DNA of 64,000 nucleotides from Nymphaea colorata (GCF_008831285.2 NC_045143.1:1213503-1277502); one strand, 5' to 3'; numbered from the stretch's first letter, positions 31,926 through 45,800 are shown. Notes: generated by a model from the letters alone, not told the origin. A program made the numbers and translations.

Positions 31926-34400
31926 ATGAGTTCCAGCCATCTTCCTTCCGTGGCTCAAAGGTATGCTTCTTTCTTTCTGCTCATTACAGCAGCAATTCCA
32001 TGCCGAACCTTTCTTTCCTTTTTTTCTGATGTGCTATTCTTAGCACTTTTAAGAACTCTTTAGGAAGATCAACGAAAGTAAACGATGTGGGGAGGTTGTG
32101 AAGGGTGAATAACGAAGGCTCTTTGTTCAAATCTTAATTCATGCATTCTGCAATTTGAGCTGCCACAGAGTGCTGCCTGCCTTCGTAGAGTATAGAAGGT
32201 GACTGCAGCTCCCTTTCAAGTGTGGCTTCCCCATCGAATATGTTTTCTGGTGCTGCTTGAAATGGGTTCTTGGATTTGATCATAAGAGAAAAACAAAGAT
32301 AAAAATGAAGTTTTAGCTCTTCTTGTTGTGGCCCCTTGACAAGATCTGAGGTTTAGGCAAGTTATCTTGGGTCAACTTGAGCAAATCCGAAAGCATTTTG
32401 TTTCATTTACACGCCCATGAATACTGGTTTCTCATCAACTGAAAAGAATCAAATACAGTAAGATCCTTAGCTTGATGCACCATGATGTAGTTTAAGATGC
32501 AAGAATTACAAACTTATTGTATAATTTTTCAAAAGCAAGATTTTAAATACTCCTTAGAAATCACATATCTAAAATTTTGAGACCAAAGATTCCAAGATGT
32601 AGATTGCCTTAAATGTTGGATTTGAAGTAACCAAATACATGAACCTCAGTGCCTACAAGTAGACTGTTTTGAAGATAAGGGAGCATCATCACATACAGAC
32701 AGATGGGTGAAAACAAAGCGCTTTTGTCGTTTCCTTTTTATCGTAAGTGGTAGATTCTAGACGACAAGGGAAAGCAAACTGTTTAAATGCAATTATTTAG
32801 GCATTTTTTATATAATATAAGGTTACAGATATGATTTCAAAAAGTAAGTTGATGAGAAACATATGTTCAGTTAACTATTTTTTAATTTAATCATATTACT
32901 GTAATAAATAAAATTGAACGGCTCATATCACATCAAAGTTTTGTTGATGGAAAAATCATCATTTTTCTTAAAAACAACTTAAAATAAGGCAAGTTTGTTA
33001 CCACATTAGTTTTTATAAACATATCTAGATGTTTGTATTTCGTTTAAAGGTTTTTTCAGCAAAAAATTTACGGAGACTGGTTTTTATCCTTTAATTAGGG
33101 AGCATTTGGGTGACACTTCCAAAACGCTTTTTTCCCTTTCAAAAAGGAGTTTTTTTTTTTAGTGTCCAGGTGAATCAAAACTGCGTTCTCAAATCCAGTT
33201 TTGATAAAACTTAGATTTTAAAAGGAGTGAAAAATTGATGTCTCACAAAAAATGGGGTTTTGGGTGTGGCAATCAAACATAGAAACAGGTTCTCAGTCAT
33301 TAAAAAGCTTGATTTCCAAATACCCAATTCTTACAAAATTGGATTAAAGAAGGGTCTTCTCCAATGCTCTCTAAAAAGATCAAAAGAAACGTCGAGTGGA
33401 CAACGATTTGGTTCAAATCAGTCGACTCAACCTGATTTTGAAGATTAATTTGTTCCAAATTAGTTGATTCGATCACAACCTTTTCTTTCCCAATTTTTGT
33501 TGATAAAGTTTGTTAATACCGAGTGCAATGTTACCAGCAACTGCTAATCGATTTGAAAAGATTGGTGTTAGCTAAGCGTCGAGAACGCGTGATTGTGATC
33601 TTACATGTAACAGACTCAAAGGCAAGGTGGCTCTGATCACTGGCGGCGCGAGCGGGATTGGACATTGCACGGCAAAACTTTTCCGCCGCCACGGAGCCAA
33701 GGTCGTGATCCTGGACATCCAGGATGAACTTGGCAAAAGCGTCGCCGACGAAATTTCCGGCGACGACGACGGCGGCGCCACGTACATTCACTGCGACGTG
33801 ACTCGGGAGGAGGACCTCCACTCCGCCGTCGACACGGCGTTCACCAAGTACGGCAAGATCGACGTCATGTTCAGCAACGCGGGCGTCGCGGGCACGTCCA
33901 AATTCGGGCTGCTCCAGTTCCCTCAGTCCGCCTTCGACCGGGCCATGAGCGTCAACGTCACCGGAATGTTCCTGGCGGCGAAGCACGCCGCGCGAGTAAT
34001 GATCCCCGAGAGGAAAGGTAGCATCATTCTGACCGCAAGCATCGCCGGCGTGGTGGGGGGTGCCACCAACCACGCGTACACTGCTTCGAAGCACGCGACG
34101 GTGGGACTAACCAAGAACTTGGCGGCGGAGCTCGGCCAGTTTGGCATCAGAGTAAACTGCATCTCCCCTTCCTGGTTGGAAACTCCGTTGGCCACAGGGG
34201 AGAGTGGCCTGAGAGGCCGTCATTTTGATGAGTTCGCTCGACGGTACTTCAAGTTGAGGGGAGTGAAGTTAACAGTCGAGGACGTTGCTGAGGCTGCGCT
34301 CTACTTGGCCGGCGATGAGTCGAAATTCACAACTGGGCACAATCTTGTTGTGGATGGCGGCCATACAGTGATCGACACAGCGTCGAATCTGTATGCATAA
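31926..34400 (+). CDS. SDR110C-type short-chain dehydrogenase/reductase, 2 exons
   Basis: Exon 1 (31926-31960) encodes only MSSSHLPSVAQ plus two bases of an Arg codon. Exon 2 is 33614-34400. The junction reads CAAAG|GTATGC...GTAACAG|ACTC and restores VAQRLKGKVALITGG, giving 273 residues. Signatures: cofactor loop TGGASGIG (residues 21-28), an acidic Asp after the second strand (VVILDIQD) that usually means NAD(H) preference, NAG at FSNAGVAG, and catalytic Ser and YxxxK in the segment ASIAGVVGG...AYTASKHA. The C terminus ends with VVDGGHTV. Length and motifs match plant secoisolariciresinol dehydrogenase, xanthoxin dehydrogenase (ABA2) and momilactone-synthase-like enzymes. The substrate cannot be told from the sequence. 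Exon 2 is GC-rich, the 1.65-kb intron AT-rich with a MITE-like piece. Confidence 0.92.
33100..33285. mobile_element. Possible MITE in the SDR intron
   Basis: The left end gcatttgggtgacac and the reverse complement of the right end, ctatgtttgattgccacacc, resemble each other as a diverged terminal inverted repeat around a short non-coding core. No clear target duplication. Confidence 0.25.
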
Positions 34401-34803
34401 CAAAAGAGCTAGCAGGGTTTGCATTATCTCTTAGGCATGAATAAGTAAGTGTGGGAGCTGATCGATGCTTGTTCTGTCAATAATGGAGAAGTGATGAATG
34501 TTGATTTTCGCCATTAAGTGCAGCAAATAAGTCGCGGGCAGTCATGTCTGTCAGTGGCACTTCTTTGAGTTGTTCATGCATGCTTTCTTTCTTAAGTTTA
34601 CATCAGTTCTGCTGTTGAAGATGATAAATATTTTGTGATGCTGCTTTTCCCACCTCTCTCTCTCTCTCTCGCTCTCTGTGATAAGGGTAGCAAATTATGG
34701 ATAAGTTTGAAGTGGATATCAATAACTAGAAATATAAAACTAATCTCCTGTCTGCGGATGGTTTTACCTGCGCATTCAAGCCTTTATTGATGTTAAAAAT
34801 AAG

Positions 34804-35132
34804 AACAGAGTGCACCATGATGGCAGACTTCAGGAGTTCCACACCAATATAGATTTGAAAAGGAGCTCCCTCTCTGGATGGATCTCGAATATCCTTTCTG
34901 CGAAGATCATGTTGGGATGCTTCTTTAAGATGAAAAAAATTGACAGGTAAATCGTGGAAGGAAACTTGGATTTCTGAATCTAATGCTTACTTTCCTGACC
35001 TCAATAACCTGTTTCTTTTTTCTCACATTGATAACTTTAGTCTTTTTAGATGTAAGCAACAATCCTACATTTCAAAAAGGCTATTTTCTCCACCCTTTTT
35101 GGTAAATGATTAGGATAGAAGAAACAGGTATT
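34804..35132. repeat. Diverged ~330-bp direct repeat, copy 1
   Basis: It aligns by eye, in the same order and orientation, with 36693-37019: gagtgcaccatgatg / gagtgcaccagaata, aggagttcc(a/g)cac, gatggatctcga, agatg(g)aaaaaaa, caatcct, ctccac...tttttggt and gaaacaggt. Unknown element or a copied flank. Confidence 0.7.
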
Positions 35133-36065
35133 CAATAAATGCCAAAATGTTCCTGGCAGTAATCTAATCTGGTCGAGGGGATAAGCATGCACGTGAAATT
35201 CTCTGCTGAAGGTTGTCAAAGAAGTTGCGACCTCTTAGCAAGCATTAATAATTTTTATAATATTATTTTTAATATTAAAATAATTTTAAAAATAAGATAT
35301 CACCTTGTTAATCCAATCGGATAAAAAAAAATTATTAACCTGAGTATTTGAATCAGTTGACCTTATAATCATCGGGGTATTGTTTGAACTACAAACCTAG
35401 CTATACCAGAAAAAAAATTTCTTTGCGATGGTTTTGCCCCGGGGAGAAGGATATCCCTGGACAATCTGGACCAGGACACGTCCAAGTTTAGGCAGAGAAA
35501 AAAGATTATAAATGTCTTATGAACATCATCACGTTTATTAGGGAGTGTTTACTTGCCGTAGACAAAGTGTTTAAACGTGTCACGAGGAGACTTTGTCTTC
35601 ATGGAAACAAACACTAAACTGAATGTGTCCGTGATGTCGCACAGGAAAAACAATGTTCAGTCCAAAAAACGTTTTGTCTTCACTTTTATTTCATTCGCGT
35701 GTTCCGCGCTTCTGTTTGATAGCCAGAGATTTTCTTTTACTGCAGAGAGAAAGCAAATGTTTGTGTTTTGGAATTTTATCCGTGACCCATCAGACATGGG
35801 TAAAAGAATTCTTCCTTGATGAACCCAAAATATGGATTTTTGCCTGTGGATAAAAGTCCACTGCTTATACTTGCTATGTATTGTACAATTTCTTCTATTG
35901 TTTCTGGTTTGAAAGCCCACCAAGTTTAGAAGAGAAGGAAAGATCGATTCTCACAAATGCTGGAGATTCGGAGAACACGTTTCGTTTCTCACTTGATAGG
36001 GTATTGCTAGAATGATTTCCATGGCTACCAAGGCGGTAGAATGTCATCAACGATCAAATACTTGA

Positions 36066-36491
36066 TATAGCAACCCAACCCATTTTTGGGCTCGAACTCT
36101 TGGTTTGACGGATCCCAACCTGCCCCCTAACAGTTTCGGCTCCAACCTCAAAAAGATTAGGAACCACGACAATCACCTCATTAAAGCTTGCCTCTCTTTA
36201 TAAGCCCTTGAAGATCCCTCACAATCTTCGTTATGGGACTAAACTCTTGAGGTGTTACAATCCACCCCCCTTAAGGCACACGCGTCCGCGCGTGTGGGAC
36301 CCCAGGTCCGAGTGTTGAACCGGCTCTGATACCACTATAATAACCCGATCCACTTCTGGGCTCGAACCCCTAGTTTGGTGGATCCCAACCCGCCCTCTAA
36401 CAGTTTCGGTTTCAACTTCAAAAAAGCTAGGAACCAAGACAATCACCTCATTAAAGCCTCCCTTTATAAGCTTCGGAAGATCGCTCGCAAT
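36066..36491 (-). mobile_element. TRIM (terminal-repeat retrotransposon in miniature), fossil
   Basis: Two direct copies of an LTR of at most about 194 bp (36066-36259 and 36336 to about 36491) flank a 75-bp internal part. Read on the minus strand, the internal part starts at TGGTATCAGAGCC (36322-36334), the primer-binding site for initiator tRNA-Met, and ends in a purine-rich tract AAGGGGGG before TGTAACACC, where the 3' LTR starts. Each LTR has a TATA-like gcttataaag. There is no coding sequence, as expected of a TRIM. The LTRs are clearly diverged and the element looks incomplete, so it is old. Confidence 0.75.
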
Positions 36492-36538
36492 GTACATGTA
36501 TAAACTAATTTCAAAGTTCTAAAAGTTTCATCATTTCC

Positions 36539-36606
36539 AAATTTCACATATCAACTTCAAGCAAGAAAGAACAAATTTCACATATCAACTTCAAGCAAGA
36601 AAGAAA
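36539..36606. repeat. Tandem repeat, 2 x 34 bp
   Basis: Two almost identical units, starting aaatttcacatatcaacttc, sit head to tail at 36539-36572 and 36573-36606. Confidence 0.9.
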
Positions 36607-36692
36607 AGAAAGGAAGGAAGGAGTAAATACTGAATATCCACACATCGATACTAACTTGCACATTCAAAAGAATTTTTTTCATGTCATGAATC

Positions 36693-37019
36693 AGAATGGA
36701 GTGCACCAGAATAACAAAGTTTAGGAGTTCCGCACAAATGTAGATCTGATCTGAAAAGGAGTTGCAGGTTTTAGATGGATCTCGAGTGTCCTTGCCGCGG
36801 AGACATACTTTTCTAAGATGGAAAAAAAAATCGAGAGGTAATTAGTACAAGTAAAAGTTGAATGTCTGGATGTGAAGGTTACTTTAATTCTCTGCGAGAA
36901 TAACTTGTCTTCGCTTTTTTCTGATTGATCGCTTTTGTTGTTAGAAACAATCCTCTTTTATTGGACGTGTCACTCTCTCCACTTTTTGTGGTGAAAGGTC
37001 AGCACGAAAGAAACAGGTG
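36693..37019. repeat. Diverged ~330-bp direct repeat, copy 2
   Basis: Partner of 34804-35132. The TRIM lies between the two copies. Confidence 0.7.
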
Positions 37020-39114
37020 AATTAACGTTCCAATCATAGCCACAAAAACCTTTTTAGTGTTTTAAATTGGGTTTTTCTTGGGTATATATAACATGGCGAA
37101 GATGAAAAATATGGTAAATTATTTTAAAAAAAATAAAATATTAAAAATTAGGAAAAAAATAAATTAAATGAGAAACCAATAACGTGAACATCAAAAAATA
37201 AGGAAGCGGGCAACAAATTAAGACGGCATGCATGATTAATTAAATGGTCGATCGGATGAGCAATATAACTTGCAAAAATAAAATTTTAATAGCTTGTTTA
37301 AACAAACAAGTTTCGGATTGCATCGTAAAAGAAAGACTAAATCCATTAAAAGTCGATTAATTTGCTCTGATCAGATCCAAGGTCATCATTTTGTTTTTTC
37401 TTTGGAAAAAAAAAAACCAAGATCACAAACAAGGCATGCATCAACAAGAAAATTATGTTGAATATATTCAACTGTGGCACGAGATTCTAGGAAATAATTG
37501 GTTTTCAATTTTGGGGAAAATTAGCTTGGGTGTATTGCAAGTGAGGATGCGACTCATGCAAGGTTTTGAGGGTTTAAGGCATTGAAGAAGCAACTTCATC
37601 GAACTCTCTTGAGAATAATCTTTACAAAAATCAATTTTTGATCCTAAGTATGACATCATGGCTGATGCTGTTGGGGAGCAAAATATTCAAAAACAAAAGG
37701 GTCATCATATTTATTGTGACAATGGACGATTGAGATAAAAAACAAAAGGAAAAAGGTATAAACTAATACTACATGATGAAAATATCTAACACTTGTTATT
37801 TTTTTATGAATCAAACAAATCTTTATGAGTAAGTTGTGTGACTCTGAATAGATGTATCGTTGTTGACACTCTACCTGAACATTTCAGATAATCCTAATTT
37901 ATTTTGATTATATATGCATATTTTTTAGGCTAAACTTTTGAAGTACTCAAATTCGAGGAGTTGAACTCGCATGCTTTTATTAATGGAGTTGAGTAGGAAA
38001 GCACAAAGGGGAAAACAAAAAAACAAAGTGCTGTTATAAAATCTTCAGCAGGTAGAAAAGTAGCGCTTCTTTTTGTAAGGTGGCAATTGCATGATTTTTC
38101 CTTCAATTGGGAAGATGAGAAACATTTTTCTGGAATTCTTGTCCTAAGTTGCCCGTCCTTATGCTGATTCTTTTTTCCGCATTTTCCAGATTGGTTGACC
38201 TAATGGCGACTTTTTTGGTTCTTTTTGGAATAGTCAAAAGTAGTCGCGATCCTTTCACAAAGAATTTTCTCAACAATGATTTTCTCTAGAAAGAAAAATG
38301 ACAAGATAACTAATCTGTCGTTGAAGGCAAATCTCAATATATAACATATCATTTATTTTAATTTATGTAAGTATAGGATATATTATAAGAATTAATCACT
38401 ATATGCCTGTCTACGTACATATATTTAATTATGAGAATTGTGGATCAACTACCCAACAGACCAAAAAAAAAAAAAAAAAAGAAAAACTCCTGTCGTGTTA
38501 ATAACGATAGATTTTGCCATTATATAATAATCCTAATGAAAAGTTTACAACAGCTTTATAATATTAACACAAAGTAACACATTAAAGTTTCTAACATTAT
38601 TTAGTAGTACATATATACCTCTATTTCAAGCTTGATTAAATGTGAAATAATCATACACGAACACGCTTCTGTTGTTAAAGCCATGGTTTTCTTTTCTGCT
38701 AAAACATTTTGAAGGTCTTGCATTCTTCCTGGGATCTTGCAAGTTTTTGAAAACCCGCCGGGAAAATCACGAAACAGTTAAGAAAAGGCCAAATATATAT
38801 GGACAAACCCAGCTCATGTGCAGCCCTCTAGTCTCCTCTCTTCTCTCTTGTTCAAAATCTCCCGGCAGCTGCCGACTTCACACTATTACGTCGCTGTCCG
38901 ATCGATATTACGGGGAGAGACCGACGGTAAAGTATGACAGAAAAATAGGGAAGAATAAGTCAGAAGTCTTGCAAAAACGATAGAGATGAGTCCAAGTTTT
39001 TGTCATCTATTCCATCTTTCTCTTGTTAGCAATATGAACCGTTTTGTCATCTTCTCCATCTTTTTTTTTTAGCAATTACATTATTGAGTATCAACTAGAA
39101 CACCATTTACCAGA

Positions 39115-39145
<31 letters not shown>

Positions 39146-40619
39146 AGATTATAAGAGTCACTCAACCATTTAATTAGAGACGTTCATCTGTGGTTAAGAG
39201 AAAAACAAGAAAAACAGTGTGAACTAATGGTAGATAATAAAATTCATGATCTTTTTCTCTTTGTTTTTCTTTTAACCGTCTATCATATTGAATTTGATGT
39301 CGCTAGTTCGATAATTCTGAAAAGTTAGAGTTACCATTCTAATCTGATGTCGCCGAGCAAATGATTTCATCATGGAAAACAAGTGACTTGTAAGAGCAAG
39401 AATTCAATGCAAGCGCCCTACCCAATTTGGGTAGTTGTTCTCAAAATTCTAAATTAAGGGGACCCCTCCATTATGTCAAGAGGAAGATCTCCCAACAAGG
39501 ATATTTGTATTCACATATTTCAAACTTAGTGCAACTTTAATTGAGAAATGAACAACCTATATTTTTGAGGAGTTAGCACTGAGAATCATCGATATGTAAG
39601 GTGAAGCATAACTGATATATTACCTTAAAATATTAAAAGCAACCCTGAATCTTAACAAAATGAGATAAATGAAGGTCCTTTAGTCATTACCAAAGCAACG
39701 AGATTAGCTTCCTACTCACCTACAAGAAGTACTTATATGTTAAAAAATTATTACCATTTTTTGTGTCATGAAATATCTGGACTATAAGTGTGTAAGGGAC
39801 GCAGGGTTACTCGCATATTTCAATTGAACTCATCATTTATGTCTTTGTTTTTCATATTATTGTTTTTTAACAATCTATTAAACGGGAAAACTCACCACGA
39901 GGTTGTGGCGTATTTAAATATTGACGTTATCTTCTTACATAAAGAAGTAATATTTCAAGGGTTTGAACATTAATGACTGCAGTCATATGAATCCCAGCGG
40001 TCGCATTTATTTGCTTATTAATGGGCGACTTGTAAAGTGATAACGTTATTTTGGAAAGGATCCCTGTCGTACAGACACATTTCTACCATCCATTAAGGCA
40101 ATTCAAGTTAGTCCTCGATGTCAGATTTCTAACTTTTCTTTACATATTATATTTCTGGATGATTGCCAGCAGTAAGAATGAATTTAATTATCTTAAATAT
40201 CCTAATTATTTCAGGAAGGAGTCAATGAAAAGTAAGACAGCAATATTAATTAATGAATGTTATGGACTGCCAATAAGGCAGCTTTGAATTTAACAAAAAA
40301 CCAAAAGGTAATTACATCAGACTCGATCGTGTAGAGACTAGAGAGTTCACCAACTTGATCTAATATTTGACTGAGATAATTTATTCTTTCTCCCTTTTCC
40401 CTCCAATCCCTATGAGAAGTAGGAGCCTTTTGATATTCGGTCTCACTTTTTGAGCAACTATTGGTGAGCAGGAAAAGGAGATTGGCTGGCCCCATTACAG
40501 TAAAGAGACGGAGAAAAAAAGTTCCTTGTTTAAGCTTGAAAGTGATTACTGATCCGCTCGTTGTCGGGTAGGGTTTATTAATTTTTTGGTTGGTAACACA
40601 TGCCCTTCAATCCGGTCCA

Positions 40620-40791
<172 letters not shown>

Positions 40792-41084
40792 TTAATTAAA
40801 AAAAAGAATATTTAACCGTTGCAAGTGGAATATGGTAACAAGTAACCTATATTATGTGGCTCTACCACTAATTGGTTTCATTTGGGTCTAAGTTCTCTTT
40901 TGAGGTATGGTTCCTTTAACCAGATGATTTAGAAACATAGAATATAATTTTTTTCTCACTAATATAAAAGGGAAAGCAATTAAAGTATGAAGCGCATGCC
41001 CAAAAGATGCTTACAAGAAGAAAGGTGCTCGCCATCATAACCAAAAGGGAAGGTAAAATGCCTAATCACGAAGTTAACTTCTTG

Positions 41085-41370
41085 TAATTAACTTTTTCTA
41101 CTTATTGATGGCGAATCGGCCATGACACTTCTGAGGTGTGAATTCTAAAGGGTCGTTTGGTAGCAATGACACTTTAAGAGTGTCTCATAAATCTACTAAA
41201 AATTGGAGCATATTTATGGAATTAACTGTTTTTACTTATTGAGGGCAAATTGGTCATGAAGCCTAGTGAAAGTAAGTCGTTGTGAACTTTATAAGAGTTA
41301 GTTTGGTAGCAAAGGCACTTTAGGAGTGTTTCATGAATCTACCTTAAAAGTTACAACATATTAATAGAAT
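41085..41370. repeat. Imperfect tandem duplication, ~140-bp period
   Basis: aattaact(t/g)ttt(c/t)tacttattga occurs at 41086 and 41220. gtttggtagcaa, followed by cactttaagagtgt or cactttaggagtgt, occurs at 41155 and 41301. Two diverged copies of a non-coding unit. Confidence 0.7.
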
Positions 41371-41634
41371 AGTAGTTCTACTGTGTCATGAATGTGGACT
41401 TTCGTTTTTTTTTTTTAAATAAAAAAGGGACCAACAATCCACCTAAATACAAAAATAAAATTTCTGAAAAATTTTCACAAAAGTCACCAATAATTTTTTA
41501 AAAGCTTTACATGGGCCAACCAGAAATTTTTTAAAATTTTACCTGCAAAATGTTGTTTTCCAAAACGTAGCATGGCCCACTGATGGATTTACTCTAAATT
41601 TATAATTAAAAGTGTTATAAGATAAACAACGATT

Positions 41635-41795
41635 TTTGTTTCTTAGCAGGACCGTGAGGTCCTGGCCTTATCAAGAAGGTTCGACCAATATCCTTCTTTC
41701 TCGGGTTGGTGTCAATGCCACTCGAACTAGTGACCAGCCATTAGCCCCAAACCCATAAGGCTTCTGGCGCGAGCATGTGAGCTAGCTTTGTCGGG
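41635..41795 (-). repeat. SINE-like, tRNA-derived piece
   Basis: On the minus strand TAGCTCACATGCTCG resembles an A box, and CTAGTTCGAGTGG, about 40 bases downstream, resembles a B box. The rest of the unit follows without any coding potential. No complete cloverleaf forms. The 3' end and target duplication are not certain. Confidence 0.4.
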
Positions 41796-42894
41796 ATGTC
41801 TATTTTATCTTTTTTTTTTTTATTTCTTTTTTAGTGGTACGCTACCAAGTAGCGAATGAAGTCATAGACCATTTCACAGGTGTGAATGTGATGGGGGCAC
41901 GCACTTGTTCATATCCGAACATGGGGGCAGAGGATGTTTGCCGGCCCTTTCTCTCTACATATTTTTTTAATAATATTTTATATATTTATAATATGCGCCC
42001 GCACTACATTTACCTAATACTGTATATAATAAAAATCTGCTTTCCCCTTTTTTTTTTTTTTTTTTTAATGCAACCTTGTTATTGGCCTCTGGGTAGTTTG
42101 GACGGTCTCAAGCTGGAGAATTGGACCTTGGGATCCAAAATGATGGATCTAATTAATAATTATCAGATTCATTCCATATGATATTTGAGGTTTCAGATTT
42201 TGTGGACATTCAACATGGAAAAATGAGGCTCTTCTTTCATGTCTCTGTATCGCTTGTCAATTATGAGATAAAAGTTAGGCACTTGAACGAAATTGTTGAA
42301 AATAAGGATGCCTTTTAGAATTTAAATAAGAGGACGGAAGGTGGCAAAAGGAAAAAAGTGGAATACTAACCCAACCTCTCTCTCTACGTAGCGGACGAGA
42401 CAGACTGTCATTCCTGTTTTTGCAAGGCCACAAAATCTTGTTACATTCCTCGATTCCCTGCTCCTCCACCTCCCGCTAAACCGAAAGGCCGAGGGCCGGG
42501 TCAATGCTCGGGTGGTCGTCGTCATCAACCGCTCCGGTCGTCGTCATCGTCCTCATCATCAAGCCTCCTCTTCTTCTTTGCCATGATTGGCTGCCGTCCA
42601 CGGACGACGCCTGCGTCGTCTGCACTACGAAACTGTTGAGTCCAGACGCTGGGATTAGTTGATAAAAAGAAAGAGTCATAGCGTTAAGGTTGATGGTTGG
42701 CCCCGCTCACCATGTGCAAAGAAAAGGATGAATCCCATTATCTGAGTGGTGGTGGTGGTGGTAGTGGTGAAGATTTTTCCAACGTGGGAGAGGGGGCTTG
42801 CGGCATCTACTGATGAGCTAGCGTCCCAGATCGAGGAAAAGCGAACGCCCACATCGGGATTCCGCTGTTTCCCTTCTTTATTGGTGGTGGGGAG

Positions 42895-45800
42895 ATGGAG
42901 AACTGCAAGGGTCAGCAGAATTTACGGAGGAAGAAGATGACGAAGCAGCTCACGGGGAAGAGAGACGACACGCCCCTGCATTCGGCAGCGAGGGCGGGGG
43001 ACGTGGAAGCGGTGAGGCAGATACTCGGTGAGTGTGCCGATCGCGCTGCTCTGGACGATTTGCTGTGTATGCAGAACCAGGCGGGGGAGACCGCCTTCTT
43101 CGTCGCCGTGGAATACGGTTATGTTGATCTTGCGAAGGAGCTTCTGAATTTTGTGGATGTTGCGTGTGCTGGGATCAAGGCCAAAAATGGGTATGACGCG
43201 TTTCATATAGCTACAAAGCAAGGAGACGTCGGTGAGTTCAGCTGATTGGCATCTGGCTTAATGAAATTTCTACTCTTGAAATCCAAATGAATGTAAAATT
43301 TGCTTCTCCGTGCTATAATCTTGTTTGTTCTGGTGCAGAATATTGTTTTACTTGTGGATTGGGATCGTTTCTTCTTCTTCTTCTTCTTTCACTGGATATT
43401 CTGTTTTCCTCCATTAGTGTTTGTCTCTAGAAATATGCTTTTCACGTGTGTGTGTGTGTGTGCGTATGTGCATACTTGTCCATATGGTAAATTCTGTGTA
43501 TGGTGCACCAGGTACTGATCGAAGATAATCCACCTACGATGGATTTTTTTTTTTCCCCTAATGGATGACGCCAAATGTGTATTTGCAATTGTTGATTGAC
43601 AATCATTTGCCTAGTGACTTTTCAGTTTTGAATTTCAGTTTTGTTGCTTTTTGTTTATCTAGATCACTAGTCTGATTTGTGTTTGCTGATTCGATTGCCT
43701 TTTTGTTTGGGCTCACAATTCATGTGTAGAAGTCCTTTTTCTTTTTGTTGATGTAGTTTATTAGTTAAAGCGACACTTATTTAGATACGTTTACCAAAAA
43801 TTTATGAACATTTAGTAAATCAAGCATCCTATATGGCCATCAAACTACAACCTGAGTGATGTCGAGATTACTACTGTGCAGATATCGTCAAGGACCTCCT
43901 GGAAGCCATTCCAGAACTGGCGAACACTGTGGATTTTGCTAATACCACACCATTACACACTGCTGCAAACCAAGGATATACAGAGATTGTAAATTTGATA
44001 TTAGAAACTGATGTAGGCCTTCTGAGGATTGCAAAGAGCAATGGTAAAACTGCACTGCATTCGGCCGCTAGAAATGGACATTTGGAAGTAGTAATTGCAC
44101 TAACAAGTAAGGATCCTGCGATTGTCATGATAACTGATAACAAGGGACAGACGGCACTACACATGGCTGTAAAGGGACAGACCCTTGAAGTGGTGGAGGA
44201 ATTACTCAAGTTTGGAGCTCCATTGGTTAATGCAGTTGACAAGAAAGGAAATACAGCATTGCATATTGCAACACGGAAGGGCCGTTCCGAGGTGCATTTC
44301 TTTGGATCCTTTGATACTGGATATAATTGTATAAAGATATTATAACTGTGGAATATGAATGTTTACAGTCATGTGATGGACTGGTAGAAAGCTGATTTTA
44401 GAGGAATTTTCCTTTTTTTATCTGCTAATTTCTGCTTCCCTATGTCAGTTATCTTTACCATGAAATGCATTTTTTTAAGCATATATATATTAGAGTTGCA
44501 TTCTTCCTGGACTTTCTTTGGGAATCAAGATGATTTCTTTTCCACACATTTTCTCCTGGTTATATGCACTGTCACTAAAATGAATACCAGAACTTTCCCT
44601 ATATAATGCTGCCTTAGTGGTGGGAAATTCTATGGTCTTTGCTTAGTTGAGAGGAATCATGATTTAGAGTTGAAGTTTGAAGATGCAATGATGGAACTTG
44701 TTGAGGAATAGTGACTAAACAATGTCAGTTGTGTTGACAATTATTCATTTAATATTGGTGAACTTTTACCATTTTTAAAGCTCATGCTCTCTTATGTTGT
44801 CCACTACCAATCACACTTCAAAAATAAGCTGAAATTCGGGTAAAGTTTTTGCATTGGCTTATCTTTCTATTCAACTAAGAATTGAGCTAGAAATAGGTAA
44901 TGGAATGCTTAGTGATCGTCTATGTGATGGATGTAACAGAAGTTCAAGTGAACATGAAGGAAATTTGTCTTGTTTTGCTTTTTTGAACAAGGAAATGATT
45001 GTGGATCGTCGGAGAAACTAGGCTTCGAATGAAAAGTAAGTATGCATGGTCAAGTGGCCTGGGGATGCTGCTTCTGGTTTGTGTCCAGAACTTGAAAATT
45101 GGAATAGATTATTTGTTTATGTCAATTGCATATTTGAAAATTGATCAAAGAAAGAACATTGATGGCTCTATGACACGTGCAGAACTATTATACAAGAACG
45201 CCTTTTAGCTTGAGTCCACAGAGATTCCAATTGCTGTATCAATTATTAGAAGACATGAACCACCATAAACATTCAGAAGGGTACAAGCGACAAAAGAAGC
45301 AGAATAAGCGTAGTGTTGTAATCACTAGTGTTTTCTGGATGAAATTATATGAGAAGGCTACAGGAGTCCTCCTGACGTTCCTTTATGTGATTATATTTTC
45401 TCTTTTAAATTCTGTTAAGGCAATAGTTCTTACACAAAGTTCTCTGGATGATGATGCAATATTTTGTTGGGCTCATTTTGCTGCATGAACATTTTTGCTC
45501 CAGCATACGTCCTATATCCATTTTCTATTCTACCAAAAAATTGTTTTCTTCTGAATCTGACTTTGTTACTTGTGGAGGTTTGGTCTTGCTTCTCTGCATG
45601 AGGATGACATGGAATAGGAAAAATTTTTTAGATTATGTTGTAGTTCACAAGGATATGGCTTCTGTGTTTGTTCCTCTAGTTTGTGCAAATGTTTTAGTCT
45701 GTAGTGGCTTTATGGGGACAATAAGTTATCAGAATCATGTCAAGCATGGAGCATTGAAATTTTTGTATCTGCAGTTTGCTAGAATAGGTTCGTGAAGGCA

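Noticed and set aside
33531-34094. 187-codon minus-strand frame over the SDR gene
   Set aside because: GC-rich shadow of the SDR exon, with no motif of its own.
36066-36491. Cassandra-type TRIM (LTR carrying 5S rRNA sequence)
   Set aside because: The LTRs are short and start TGTAACACC, but no 5S box A or box C sequence is present in them.
42275-42679. Minus-strand gene in the GC-richer stretch upstream of the second ankyrin gene
   Set aside because: The frames there show no family motif, and the region fits a promoter.
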